DNA from: Flavobacteriaceae bacterium
GTDB lineage: Bacteria; Bacteroidota; Bacteroidia; Flavobacteriales; Flavobacteriaceae
DNA: 49,660 bases
NCBI GenBank assembly: GCA_029248405.1
Contig: JAQWJJ010000014.1
Location: 1 to 49,660, forward strand
Reading direction: 5' to 3'
The stretch's first letter is position 1. Each line of letters begins with the position of its first letter. Under the pieces are notes generated by a model, which was not told where the DNA came from, did no database searches, and was given only the letters and a program-made list of their open reading frames with translations. Made by a program: the position numbers and the translations under genes. Shown here in pieces: positions 26,701 to 33,571 of this stretch.

Positions 26701-29070
26701 GTTCAACCCACTGATCAAAGCACTGGTGCCCGCCTGAGTTCCTTGGCTTACCCCGTCGATGAACACCTCATAGGAATCGACACCTAAATTATCTGTTGAA
26801 GCATTCCAACTCAGCGTAAAACTGGTTGTAGTGATGCCCGATGCCGATAAATTAGTGGGCACCGATGGCGGTGTTGTATCTTGATTTACGTTTACTGATC
26901 TGGTTTGTGTCTCAGCCGCATTTCCTGCTGAATCCGTAACATCATAGGTCAAAGTATAGGTCCCCGCTATGCCTGTATTCACCGTACCTGTAACCACAAT
27001 ATCTGAAGAAATATCACCATCGATATTATCTAATGCAGTCGCTCCAGGGTCATCAAATGTCTGCCCTACAAATAAATTAAAAGGATTATCTCCAAGCAAT
27101 GTAATCACTGGAGGCGTCTCATCCACCCCAGCAGTAATACAAATTTCCGTCGTCTCTGAACTACCAAAAGATCCACCTGTCTTAAAGACCCCATCAGGAC
27201 TTGAAAGGCTGTATGAACCATTGCCGTAGGCACAACAAATTCCATCTCCATAGATGTCTGTTATTTGGAAGGTATAATTGCCTTCAGTCAAAGTCGGAAC
27301 AGTGACGTTTACGGTCGACCCGTCTGGGTTTGAGGTTGAATATGCCGCGCTCGCTATGATATTATTCGCGTCGTCCGTAAGCTTCCAAGCGGTTTCTTCA
27401 GGATAATTATCAAAAGTAATGGTCAGTTCTATTGGATTAGGTTGACACGCCGGCGGTGGAATGATTCGGCCTACACCTACCGCAGCCCAAGCTAGGGTTA
27501 CAGCTTCAGCAATACTTGGATTATTTGGGTATAAATCAATGGCGGATTGAATCGCGCCATCTCGGGCATCTGCATATTGTGAATTCGTGCTCAAATATAC
27601 CGTCAAGTTTCTGTAAGCAATGGCTGCCGCGGCCTCCATGCCGATGGCAGGGACATCAAATGGATCACTAAAATCATTAGTTCCTACACCTCCTTCGGTA
27701 AGCAAATAAAACCAAAAGTTCTGTACTCCAGAGTTGTAATGTACTCCTCCATTATCGCCAGAGCCGGCATACCAATTCGTGCCTAAATAGGTGTCTGGGT
27801 CGCCAAATTGATTGGGATTGCTCATTGAGCGCAAGGCACCGCCACTTCCGCCAGCACCGATTTGATCCCCCATGAGCCAGTCATTTATACCGGAGCCAAA
27901 AAATTCAATTGACTCACCAAAAATATCTGAAAATGACTCGTTCAATGCCCCTGATTCGTAGCTGTAAACAAGGTTCGCTGCATATTCGGTAACTCCGTGC
28001 GTGATCTCATGTCCTACAATATCCAAAGAAACCAGTGGTCCGTAATTTACACCATCCCCGTCTCCATAGGTCATAACAGATCCGTTCCAAAATGCATTGA
28101 CATAATTTCTACTGTAACTCACATAGGAGCGAATTACAGTCCCGCTTCCAGTATAAGAATTACGGTTGTGTTTTTGCATAAAGTACTGATGCGTTTGCTC
28201 AGCACCCCAATGCGCCTGGACACCAATATCGGTTGAACCAGAAAAATTAGTTGTACTGCTGACTACATCCGAAGCATTACTATAATTGGTGCCCCCCCCC
28301 ATATCATAGGTCTCTATTCCATTGCCATCAGCTGTTTGACGCAAACGATATCCAGAGGTAAAACTATCCGCAGTAAAAGACACTGTCCCATTGTATAGGC
28401 TCGATCCAGTAGCCGGGGTATCGGCGTGATGAATGCGCTTGTTTTCAAAAACAACTGATCCATTGTGGGCATCGACATAGACATCTGCGCGATAGACTGG
28501 CTCCGAAGCATAAATATCAAATTTATAGACTAATCTGGCCTGGTTGCCCACGCCAACCATTGGTCCCAAGATCATTAATTCACCTATCGGAGCTTGATAA
28601 TCCAGCAAAGCACTGCTTTGTGCATCCTCCCATAAGTAAGCACTGGCATTGACAAAACTCTTGGCGCTATTCAAAGCCATAGATGCAGAAATGGCGGGGC
28701 GAATATCGAGATCGACAATCGATTTGGTCGTATTGCTCAAAGAGCTAATCTGGCCCTCTTTTGCGTGCACTTTTAACTGGGCAAACTCAACAGTTAATCC
28801 TCTGTGCCTTTGTTTGTAAACGTCATGAGTATATCCAAGCTCGTCTGTTTCTTGTTTGACCAATTCCAAAGACGACTCCGCGTCCAACCCAAGGAGATCT
28901 TGGGAAATGGCTGAAAGATTGTTTCGCGCATAATTCTGGTCTTGAGCGAGAATCAAAAGCGTTGGTTCTGGCATGTAAACATCTTGCCTCGGCGGCTTTT
29001 GGGCAAAACCAATGGCTGTTGTCAATATTAGAATGACTGAAATCCCCCAATGATTAAAGTAATTTTTCAT
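23725..29070 (-). CDS. large T9SS-secreted M4 (thermolysin-like) metalloprotease
   Basis: A protein of 1781 residues. The signal peptide (about 1-23) and a propeptide (about 30-215) precede the M4 catalytic domain (about 220-535) with zinc site His354-Glu355-x-x-His358 (HEITH) and third ligand Glu378 in GALNESFSD; the acid/base His is in GGVHYNSG near 440. After it come an immunoglobulin-like DUF5011 repeat (about 655-730), four fibronectin type III repeats (about 733-1100), a cysteine-rich linker (CDDGIQNGQETGVDCGG), a MAM/jelly-roll-like domain (about 1131-1290), three more DUF5011 repeats (1291 to about 1530), a second MAM-like domain (about 1540-1690) and a type A T9SS sorting domain (about 1710-1781, ending KSFVKE). 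It is probably an extracellular protease that degrades proteins for nutrition. No clear promoter is seen upstream. Confidence 0.93.
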   Translation of the reverse strand: MKNYFNHWGISVILILTTAIGFAQKPPRQDVYMPEPTLLILAQDQNYARNNLSAISQDLLGLDAESSLELVKQETDELGYTHDVYKQRHRGLTVEFAQLKVHAKEGQISSLSNTTKSIVDLDIRPAISASMALNSAKSFVNASAYLWEDAQSSALLDYQAPIGELMILGPMVGVGNQARLVYKFDIYASEPVYRADVYVDAHNGSVVFENKRIHHADTPATGSSLYNGTVSFTADSFTSGYRLRQTADGNGIETYDMGGGTNYSNASDVVSSTTNFSGSTDIGVQAHWGAEQTHQYFMQKHNRNSYTGSGTVIRSYVSYSRNYVNAFWNGSVMTYGDGDGVNYGPLVSLDIVGHEITHGVTEYAANLVYSYESGALNESFSDIFGESIEFFGSGINDWLMGDQIGAGGSGGALRSMSNPNQFGDPDTYLGTNWYAGSGDNGGVHYNSGVQNFWFYLLTEGGVGTNDFSDPFDVPAIGMEAAAAIAYRNLTVYLSTNSQYADARDGAIQSAIDLYPNNPSIAEAVTLAWAAVGVGRIIPPPACQPNPIELTITFDNYPEETAWKLTDDANNIIASAAYSTSNPDGSTVNVTVPTLTEGNYTFQITDIYGDGICCAYGNGSYSLSSPDGVFKTGGSFGSSETTEICITAGVDETPPVITLLGDNPFNLFVGQTFDDPGATALDNIDGDISSDIVVTGTVNTGIAGTYTLTYDVTDSAGNAAETQTRSVNVNQDTTPPSVPTNLSASGITTTSFTLSWNASTDNLGVDSYEVFIDGVSQGTQAGTSALISGLNPATQYSATVRALDVAGNASNESNSLSVTTATPPDTIAPTVPGNLTASNIGETSLDLSWDASSDNVGVTGYEIFQDGNSLGTTGTTNYSVNGLSPDTTYGFSVRAYDAASNYSAQSAVLSVTTLAPPPDTQAPTVPTNLTASNETATSFLLSWSAASDNVGVVGYNLYIDGQPGGTSSTTNFLFEGLSPSTTYSVQVSAYDAAGNASNLSTALSVTTLDPPDTQAPSVPTELTVSNATESSLDVSWNPSNDNVGVTGYELRQNGQSQGTVGTNFTVQTGLNSNTVYTYQVRAFDAAGNFSAWSTEGSARTLEPLPACDDGIQNGQETGVDCGGPDCQPCATTVIVHEGYFENGWDGWVDGGSDCSRYTGGIYAFEGIAAINIQDNSGSASSMSLTGLDLTPYETVTLSFHYYAQSMEFNEDFFLQYYDGSGFTTIAQWRSGFEFNGNGFYSDEITLNATDFQNFSTNSGFRFYCDASGNADDIYIDAVVIIGDLGGPDTVPPVITLNGANPMNLMVGDIFSDPWATAIDNIDGDLTSAIVATGIVDTSIPGTYNRTYTVSDSAGNTASLDRSVIVEADTTAPVITLNGANPTEVYFNQPYNEQGATAFDNVDGNVTANIQISGSVDTSTLGAYTVNYSVSDSSGNMASIGRRVNVIADTTPPILTLIGANPMELTVGDTYTEPGYGATDNVDGDLSSSVVVTGSVNTSVAGANTLTYSVTDSSSNTTSVTRVINVNELSGSVVVHEECFEAGWGLWQDGGSDCQYYSGIYSPEGNSSVRIRDNSGVSSSMTLNSQDLSSFTTFSFKFLFQGVGMNSGEDFWLLVRDGNGSWNLAADYIFGVDVVTNTVYEATVTFITANFTNPNNISFRLQNDASSNNDQVYIDCVLITGDPANNLMEGIVPIQSRDMGDDWGGSEFEELTLAPVPAKSYLNVAMSGLSRESTYTIYSVLGQKVQQGIIGDGTVDVKALPSGIYVFEVYDDEERQIKSFVKE
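24487..25200 (-). repeat. three tandem DUF5011 repeats, period 240 bp
   Basis: Three copies of an 80-residue immunoglobulin-like unit begin at 25200, 24960 and 24720 on the minus strand, each starting P-V/I-I/L-T-L and containing DN(I/V)DGD/N. The first two share an exact 22-base run at 25179-25200 and 24939-24960. A fourth, separate copy starts near 27113. Confidence 0.85.
25778..26870 (-). repeat. four tandem fibronectin type III repeats
   Basis: Four units of about 93-94 residues (279-282 bp), each beginning P-x-VP-x-(N/E)L and containing SW(N/D/S)(A/P)S(T/S/N)DN(L/V)GV and TYS/TYG motifs. They form a linker or glycan-contact array in the M4 protease. Confidence 0.88.
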
Positions 29071-29259
29071 GTATTCTTGGTGTATTTAGTTGTATCTTTT
29101 TTGTGTGTGTTGCTTAGTATTCTAAAATCAAAATCACAGACCATATTTATTTATAAATTCGCTTGACGAGGCTAATTGTAATAAAAGCGGTCTTAATATC
29201 ACTCAGTTAACGTCTTGAAAATACTACTATTTTTAAATAAAAAAAAGGAAAAAAGCCCC

Positions 29260-29403
29260 GTGACACAGGATATAAACTCCTTATTATCAGTTTTTAGACT
29301 AAGTGTAAGTTTTACTCGACCAACACCGCTTTTGGCATTGTCAGAAATTGATTTTTCAGTGCCAAAGAATAGTATTATTGGCATCGTTGGAGAGTCTGGA
29401 AGC
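29260..29403 (+). pseudogene. 5' fragment of an ABC transporter ATP-binding protein
   Basis: The reading frame gives VTQDINSLLSV, then LSVSFTRPTPLLALSEIDFSV and IIGIVGESGS, which is the N-terminal part of an oligopeptide-type ABC ATPase up to the start of Walker A (expected continuation GKS). After the codon AGC at 29401-29403 similarity stops; the frame runs on to 29472 through unrelated sequence (ARLKGAIF...). Walker A, Q-loop, signature and Walker B are all missing, so it cannot be an ATPase. The start is probably the GTG at 29260 (or a TTG at 29215 in the same frame). The truncation point coincides with the truncation of the opposing fragment. Confidence 0.75.
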
Positions 29404-29581
29404 GCCCGCCTAAAAGGAGCCATTTTCCGTTTGACTGCCCAAAGGCGTAAGATTGGATACCGCCCAGGTTAGCGATACTCATGGGTTCTAAGCTAATTTC
29501 AAAAGGCGCGGATTGTGCGATAATGCCTTGAGAAAAAATTATGAGACAGGCAATGACAAGATCGTTCTTTAGATTTTTCAT
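29401..29581 (-). pseudogene. 5' fragment of a T9SS-type exported protein
   Basis: From the ATG at 29579-29581 the minus strand reads a signal peptide (about 1-23, ending GIIAQ), then EISLEPMSIANLGGIQSYAFGQSNGKWLLLGGR (in parts: ANLGGIQSYAFGQ, NGKWLLLGGR). This opening matches flavobacterial T9SS type A proteins with a kelch-like or beta-propeller body whose first motif ends GGRLDGLH. Here GGR is followed by FQTLQRCQ and a stop, which is antisense sequence of the ABC fragment. Most of the gene is missing. A TAATTTTG promoter element is still present upstream (29603-29610). The function of the intact gene is not known to me. Confidence 0.65.
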
Positions 29582-29602
29582 TATGTGGATTAAGTTAAAA
29601 GT

Positions 29603-29610
29603 CAAAATTA
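29603..29610 (-). promoter_or_regulatory. -7 element of the truncated exported-protein gene
   Basis: The minus strand reads TAATTTTG, matching TAnnTTTG, 21 bp before the fragment's ATG. The promoter seems to survive although the gene is lost. Confidence 0.45.
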
Positions 29611-29654
29611 ATCATATTCTTGGTCTTGTTTTGTGACTTGAGTTACCAAATGCC

Positions 29655-29686
29655 TTTGGTAATCTTAAGGCCTATAGTTACATTTG
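29655..29686 (+). promoter_or_regulatory. promoter of the glutathione peroxidase gene
   Basis: TTTG at 29655-29658 and TACATTTG at 29679-29686 with exactly 20 bp between them match the Bacteroidota consensus perfectly. It predicts a 5' leader of only about 6 nt before the ATG at 29699 and rules out the TTG at 29684 as a start. Confidence 0.8.
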
Positions 29687-29698
29687 CAAAAAAAAACT

Positions 29699-30256
29699 AT
29701 GCTACGAATGTTATTCGGGAGACTACTGTGTTTCTCCGCCTTTGGATGTGCCCAAAGTACCTCTGCACAAGAACCTAAAGAATCCATCTATGATATTGCC
29801 CTAGATGGGATTGATGGTAAGCCCCTAGATTTGTCTCAATATAAAGGCAAAAAGATTCTTTTTGTCAATGTGGCCTCAGAATGTGGCTTCACGGGACAAT
29901 ATGACGGACTTCAAGAGCTGTATGAAAATTACAAAGACAAATTGATGATCATTGGTCTCCCTTGTAATCAATTTGGCGGTCAAGAGCCCGGCAGCGAGCA
30001 GGAAATCCAAAGCTTTTGTCGTGCAAATTACGGTGTAGAATTTCCTTTGACCGAAAAAATCGACGTTAAAGGCCCGGGACAGCACCCGCTCTATCAGTGG
30101 TTGACTCAAAAGGCCAAAAACGGATCCCAAGATTCTTCCGTAAAATGGAATTTTCAAAAGTATTTGGTCGACGAGCACGGACGCTTAGTGGATTTCTTTT
30201 ACTCCACCACCAAGCCCAATAGTCCAAAAATCACCGGTTTACTGAACAAAAATTAA
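29699..30256 (+). CDS. glutathione peroxidase family protein, exported
   Basis: A protein of 185 residues that reduces hydrogen or lipid peroxides with thiol partners (in bacteria often thioredoxin). The peroxidatic Cys62 lies in NVASECGFTGQY, followed by LPCNQFGGQEPGS (catalytic Gln) and VKWNFQKYLVD (catalytic Trp/Asn). It is the cysteine, not selenocysteine, form. An N-terminal hydrophobic segment with Cys17 (SAFGCAQS) suggests export, possibly as a lipoprotein although the lipobox is imperfect, so it likely acts in the periplasm. The ATG at 29699 is chosen because the upstream TTG lies inside the promoter. Confidence 0.92.
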   Translation: MLRMLFGRLLCFSAFGCAQSTSAQEPKESIYDIALDGIDGKPLDLSQYKGKKILFVNVASECGFTGQYDGLQELYENYKDKLMIIGLPCNQFGGQEPGSEQEIQSFCRANYGVEFPLTEKIDVKGPGQHPLYQWLTQKAKNGSQDSSVKWNFQKYLVDEHGRLVDFFYSTTKPNSPKITGLLNKN

Positions 30257-30307
30257 TTGATCTTATTGTTCGATCACTATTTGAAAATATTTACTATTTT
30301 TAACCTA

Positions 30308-30364
30308 ATGAAAAAACAAATTTTAAATAACAACTGGTGGTGCCACGAAACGTCTGTCTCGTGA
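30308..30364 (+). CDS. candidate tryptophan leader peptide (18 aa, Trp-Trp)
   Basis: A short frame of 18 codons, MKKQILNNNWWCHETSVS, lies 90 bp before the trpB2 start and 27 bp before a strong terminator. Two adjacent TGG codons (30335-30340) in so short a peptide are the mark of tryptophan attenuation: ribosome stalling at scarce Trp-tRNA would change RNA folding. A short hairpin CACGA/TCGTG (30344-30348 with 30359-30363) overlaps the end of the peptide. I could not define a fully convincing antiterminator. The leader is too short for normal gene calling. Confidence 0.65.
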   Translation: MKKQILNNNWWCHETSVS

Positions 30365-30390
30365 ACTAGTCTTTGTTATGTCAATATATA

Positions 30391-30421
30391 AAGCCCGTCG
30401 TTCGCGACGGGCTTTTTTTTT
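30391..30421 (+). terminator. attenuator terminator before trpB2
   Basis: A perfect 10-bp stem AAGCCCGTCG/CGACGGGCTT with a TTCG tetraloop, followed by eight or more T residues. It ends 33 bp before the trpB2 ATG, so it would stop transcription before the gene unless it is bypassed. The leader peptide lies directly upstream. Confidence 0.85.
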
Positions 30422-30453
30422 GACCTGAATCGAAATCCAAAAACTCAATCATT

Positions 30454-31815
30454 ATGGAAAGAAAAATCCTTCTAAGCGAAAAAGAAATCCCAGAGCAATG
30501 GTATAACATTATTGCCGACATGCCGAACAAACCTTTGCCTCCGTTGCATCCAGGAACTCTGGAGCCGATAGGTCCTGAGGCTTTAGCGCCCTTATTCCCC
30601 ATGGAACTCATCAAGCAGGAGGTCACGATGGATAAATACGTGACCATCCCTGATGAGGTGCGTAATATTTACAGCATTTGGCGTCCGACCCCAATGTTTC
30701 GCGCTTATAATTTGGAGAAATTATTGGACACGCCTGCCAAGATCTATTACAAGTACGAAGGGGTAAGCCCTACCGGATCTCATAAACCCAATACCGCAGT
30801 GCCACAGGCTTATTATAATAAAATGGAGGGGGTCAAGAAAATTACTACGGAGACCGGTGCAGGTCAGTGGGGCAGTGCGCTGAGTTTTGCTTGCCAGCAT
30901 TTTGGGATTGATTGTGAAGTCTATATGGTTCGTTTGTCTTATGACCATAAGCCTTACCGTAAAATCATGATGAATACCTGGGGGGCGACGGTGCATCCGT
31001 CTCCTTCTGAGGCTACTGAAATTGGTAAAAAAATTCTTGCAGAGTACCCAGACACCACGGGGTCTTTGGGGATTGCCATTTCTGAGGCCATTGAAGTGGC
31101 CGCCAAAGATGAACACACCAAATACGCTTTAGGCAGTGTGTTGAATCACGTAAAACTTCATCAAACCATCATTGGCCAAGAAGCCATCAAGCAAATGGAG
31201 AAGGCGGGAGACATGCCCGACATCGTGATCGCTCCCTTTGGTGGTGGCTCGAATTTTGCCGGATTGGCCTTTCCGTTTTTGCGTCTGAATTTTGATGAGG
31301 GTCGTAAAATCAGATGTATCGCCAGTGAGCCGTCCTCTTGCCCCAAACTCACGCGTGGGGTGTTCCGCTATGATTTTGGCGATACGGCGGGGATGACCCC
31401 ACTGCTGCCTATGTATACTCTAGGGCATGACTTTGTGCCCGCGCCAATTCACGCAGGAGGCTTGCGCTATCACGGGGCAGGGGTGATCGTGAGTCAGCTT
31501 CTAAGGGACAAGCTCATCGAGGCGCGGGCCCATGACAATCTGGAGGTCTTCTCTGCAGGGGTCAAGTTTGCTCAAGCCGAAGGCATCATTCCGGCGCCAG
31601 AGGCAGCCCACGGTATCGCTACGGCTATAGCCGAGGCAGAAAAGTGTAAGCGGGAAGGGGTGTCTCGCACCATTCTCCTTAACCTGTGTGGGCATGGTAA
31701 TTTTGACATGAAAGCCTATCAGGATTATTTTGAGGGTAATATGGTCAAACACGAGCTCACTCAAAAGGAAATCGAAGCCTCAATCGCCAAGCTCAATACC
31801 CCACTAATCCCATAA
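30454..31815 (+). CDS. TrpB-like pyridoxal-phosphate enzyme (TrpB2 type)
   Basis: A protein of 453 residues of the TrpB2 group (longer than TrpB1 at about 400), which makes L-tryptophan from indole and serine, often without a TrpA partner. The PLP lysine is Lys111 in GSHKPNTA. Further motifs are ETGAGQWGSAL, the phosphate-binding GGGSNFAGLAFPFL, EPSSCPKLTRG and HAGGLRYHG; the C-terminus has LLNLCGHGNFD. The N-terminal extension (MERKILLSEKEIPEQWYNIIADMP) is typical of TrpB2. It is a single gene with a Trp-Trp leader and a terminator upstream, so it appears to be regulated by tryptophan supply. No other trp gene is nearby. Confidence 0.9.
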   Translation: MERKILLSEKEIPEQWYNIIADMPNKPLPPLHPGTLEPIGPEALAPLFPMELIKQEVTMDKYVTIPDEVRNIYSIWRPTPMFRAYNLEKLLDTPAKIYYKYEGVSPTGSHKPNTAVPQAYYNKMEGVKKITTETGAGQWGSALSFACQHFGIDCEVYMVRLSYDHKPYRKIMMNTWGATVHPSPSEATEIGKKILAEYPDTTGSLGIAISEAIEVAAKDEHTKYALGSVLNHVKLHQTIIGQEAIKQMEKAGDMPDIVIAPFGGGSNFAGLAFPFLRLNFDEGRKIRCIASEPSSCPKLTRGVFRYDFGDTAGMTPLLPMYTLGHDFVPAPIHAGGLRYHGAGVIVSQLLRDKLIEARAHDNLEVFSAGVKFAQAEGIIPAPEAAHGIATAIAEAEKCKREGVSRTILLNLCGHGNFDMKAYQDYFEGNMVKHELTQKEIEASIAKLNTPLIP

Positions 31816-31949
31816 ATCGCTATGATTTAAAGTTTAGTTATTTGTTTAGTTAGTTGTTTTGTTTAATGACCTCACCCCTGAATCATTTATTTGGTTTGGG
31901 GGTTCGGTTTTATGGCCATACATGAGGGGTCGTCAGTGTTGAGAATACG

Positions 31950-32153
31950 TTATAAATCCTTAAAAAAATCCGATAAGGAAACATCAAGCGCGTCGCAAAG
32001 TTGAGAGAGCACTTTAATGGAAATATTGGTTTGGCCCTTCTCGATGATGCCGACATATTTCCGATCCAAATCAGCCAAATGCGATAATGATTCTTGGGAG
32101 ATTCCGGCCTTGAGTCTTATCTCTTTGATGCGTTGCGCGATTTTTTCATTCAT
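31950..32153 (-). CDS. small XRE-family helix-turn-helix regulator
   Basis: A protein of 67 residues, a single HTH_3 domain: MNEKIAQRIKEIRLKAGISQESL, LSHLADLDRKYVGIIEKGQ, and SIKVLSQLCDALDVSLSDFF. The size and shape resemble controller proteins of restriction-modification systems and stand-alone Cro-like repressors. No restriction or methylase gene lies beside it. The frame is open 42 codons further upstream, but those residues are not HTH-like, so the ATG at 32153 is preferred; a weak TATACTTG element lies just before it. It is convergent with trpB2 and its targets are unknown. Confidence 0.82.
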   Translation of the reverse strand: MNEKIAQRIKEIRLKAGISQESLSHLADLDRKYVGIIEKGQTNISIKVLSQLCDALDVSLSDFFKDL

Positions 32154-32495
32154 AATACAAGTATAGCTGTATGCCGCGATGAAGACAATGAAATCATTCT
32201 TAGGGTTCTGCGTTTTTATGAATTCGGGGCTTAATTTTTGCGATATGACCGATGATTTTATGTTTGAGGCCCGCGACAAGGGCCAAGTGTCACAAGCGCA
32301 TAGGGCATGAGTTGCCTTGGGTCAACGGGTCTTATCTCATGTATGGGTTAGGGCATAGCGATAAAATAAACTAGAAATTCTAAATTATTAGTAGTACTTT
32401 CGGATCATCATCATGTCACAGGCATAATATATTCAATGTTCTTTTTGTGTCTTATGACAGTAATTAAACTAAATTATTAACTAACATTTTTACAC
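32154..32495. other. intergenic stretch without a recognised gene
   Basis: 342 bases between the divergent XRE regulator and the barrel gene. I see no credible coding frame, no terminator and no full promoter. It contains short repeats (TAGGGCAT near 32300 and 32350, and an inverted CATGAG/CTCATG pair at about 32306-32341). It probably holds the promoters of both genes. Confidence 0.5.
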
Positions 32496-33080
32496 ATGAA
32501 AAAATTACTTTTTTTAATGGCTCTTGCATTTTCTGTAACGGCATTTGCTCAGGAATCTAAAGCTTATTTGAGTTTATCAGTTGGTGCTTCTTTGCCTGGC
32601 GGCGATATTGCTGATGCTGTCGATTTAGGAACTGGAATTGACCTCGGTATTGGATTTGGTTATCGTTTTACTGAACAATGGGGGGCAACGCTTAATTTGG
32701 GTAGTGCGGCCAGCGCTTATGATGACGCAAACGGAGATACTGCAGCATTTGGGGCAGGGTTCTTTTCTGTTGGTCCGATGTATACATTAGGTCTCGGCGG
32801 AGATTGGTCTTGGGACATTAAACCTCAGTATGTTTTCTCTTTGTCAGGTGTTGACGATCAAGAAGGTGGAGACTTCGATTCTACGTTGAGTGGTACTGGA
32901 CTTTTGTTTGGTAACTCATTCGTCAAGGGGTTAGGAAGCGGTTTCAAATTGGCCATTAATCTCGACTACTTGAGTGGTTCATACAGCGAAGTGGAGGTTG
33001 ATGGACAGACTTTTGACATCGATGAGGACAACGGTTATTCAAAATTGAGTATCGGTGTTGGTGTGCGTTATAACTTTTAG
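32496..33080 (+). CDS. small outer membrane beta-barrel protein
   Basis: A protein of 194 residues with a signal peptide (about 1-19, ending TAFAQ) and eight or so amphipathic strands ending in an aromatic residue (GVGVRYNF). Sequence such as AYLSLSVGASLPGGD and DLGIGFGYRFTEQWG fits the OmpW/OmpA-barrel-like group (outer membrane protein beta-barrel domain). The function is unknown; no peptidoglycan-binding domain is present. It is followed directly by a strong terminator, so it is a single-gene unit. Confidence 0.85.
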   Translation: MKKLLFLMALAFSVTAFAQESKAYLSLSVGASLPGGDIADAVDLGTGIDLGIGFGYRFTEQWGATLNLGSAASAYDDANGDTAAFGAGFFSVGPMYTLGLGGDWSWDIKPQYVFSLSGVDDQEGGDFDSTLSGTGLLFGNSFVKGLGSGFKLAINLDYLSGSYSEVEVDGQTFDIDEDNGYSKLSIGVGVRYNF

Positions 33081-33108
33081 AGGCCAGTCCAATCTTCAAT
33101 AACATAAT

Positions 33109-33138
33109 GTCCTTGCTGAGCAGCAAGGACTTTTTTTT
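33109..33138 (+). terminator. terminator after the barrel gene
   Basis: Stem GTCCTTGCT/AGCAAGGAC with a 4-base loop followed by eight T residues. Confidence 0.88.
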
Positions 33139-33149
33139 ACAACTAAAAC

Positions 33150-33177
33150 AAAAAAAAGCCCCTCATCGAGGGGCTTT
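33150..33177 (-). terminator. terminator after the small lipoprotein gene
   Basis: A 10-bp stem AAAGCCCCTC/GAGGGGCTTT with a 3-base loop; on the minus strand it is followed by a long T-run. It faces the plus-strand terminator at 33109-33138. Confidence 0.85.
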
Positions 33178-33198
33178 GAATACTATAACTCAATTTGC

Positions 33199-33444
33199 TT
33201 AGTGAGCGTCAGAATGACCTTCAACGGCCTCTGCAGCTTCTTCAACAGCCTCAGCCGCGTCTTGAGCATCCTCTTCAGTTGCTTCCATAGCATCTTCAGT
33301 TGCTTCAGCAGCGTCTTCAGTTGCTTCAGTTGCAGCCTCTACAGCAGCTTCTACAGTTTCTTCAGTTTTCTTTTCAGTTTCTCTACAAGATGATACAGAG
33401 GCGATTAAGGCCAAAGCAGCAAATGTGATCAATACTTTTTTCAT
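33199..33444 (-). CDS. small Ala/Glu-rich lipoprotein
   Basis: A protein of 81 residues. A signal peptide with a lipobox-like end (ASVSSC, Cys20) suggests a lipid-anchored periplasmic or surface protein. The mature part is almost entirely Ala, Glu, Thr, Asp and Val in a repeated pattern (EAATEATEDAAEATEDAMEAT), strongly helical and acidic, ending GHSDAH. The DNA contains several copies of CTTCAGTTGCTTC. It is similar in style to small abundant coiled-coil lipoproteins of flavobacteria, whose role is unknown. It is a single gene with its own terminator. Confidence 0.8.
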   Translation of the reverse strand: MKKVLITFAALALIASVSSCRETEKKTEETVEAAVEAATEATEDAAEATEDAMEATEEDAQDAAEAVEEAAEAVEGHSDAH

Positions 33445-33533
33445 GATAAATAAGTTTAGTGGTTAATTTTCCTATGAGCAAAGGTAAATTATTTTTATCA
33501 GTTGAAATAGAATACGTTAGCAATTTTTTTTTC

Positions 33534-33571
33534 TTGGATTATTTCCTAATTTTGGTTGGATTATTTCCTAA
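33534..33571 (+). promoter_or_regulatory. two identical 16-bp direct repeats, candidate operator
   Basis: TTGGATTATTTCCTAA occurs at 33534-33549 and again at 33556-33571, 22 bp apart (two helical turns, same face of the DNA). The second copy begins at the -33 TTG of the promoter for the S24-type regulator. This is the arrangement expected for autoregulation by the downstream HTH protein. Confidence 0.65.

Noticed and set aside
29684-29686. TTG start giving a five-residue longer glutathione peroxidase
   Set aside because: It lies inside the -7 promoter box TACATTTG, so it would not be transcribed; ATG 29699 is preferred.
30721-31116. 131-codon frame antisense to trpB2
   Set aside because: Shadow of a conserved coding region.
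31950-32153. Controller protein of a restriction-modification system
   Set aside because: The size fits, but no methylase or nuclease gene is nearby, so only a generic XRE call is justified.
33230-33400. Possible CRISPR-like repeat array
   Set aside because: The short repeats have no spacers and encode a low-complexity lipoprotein in one open frame.
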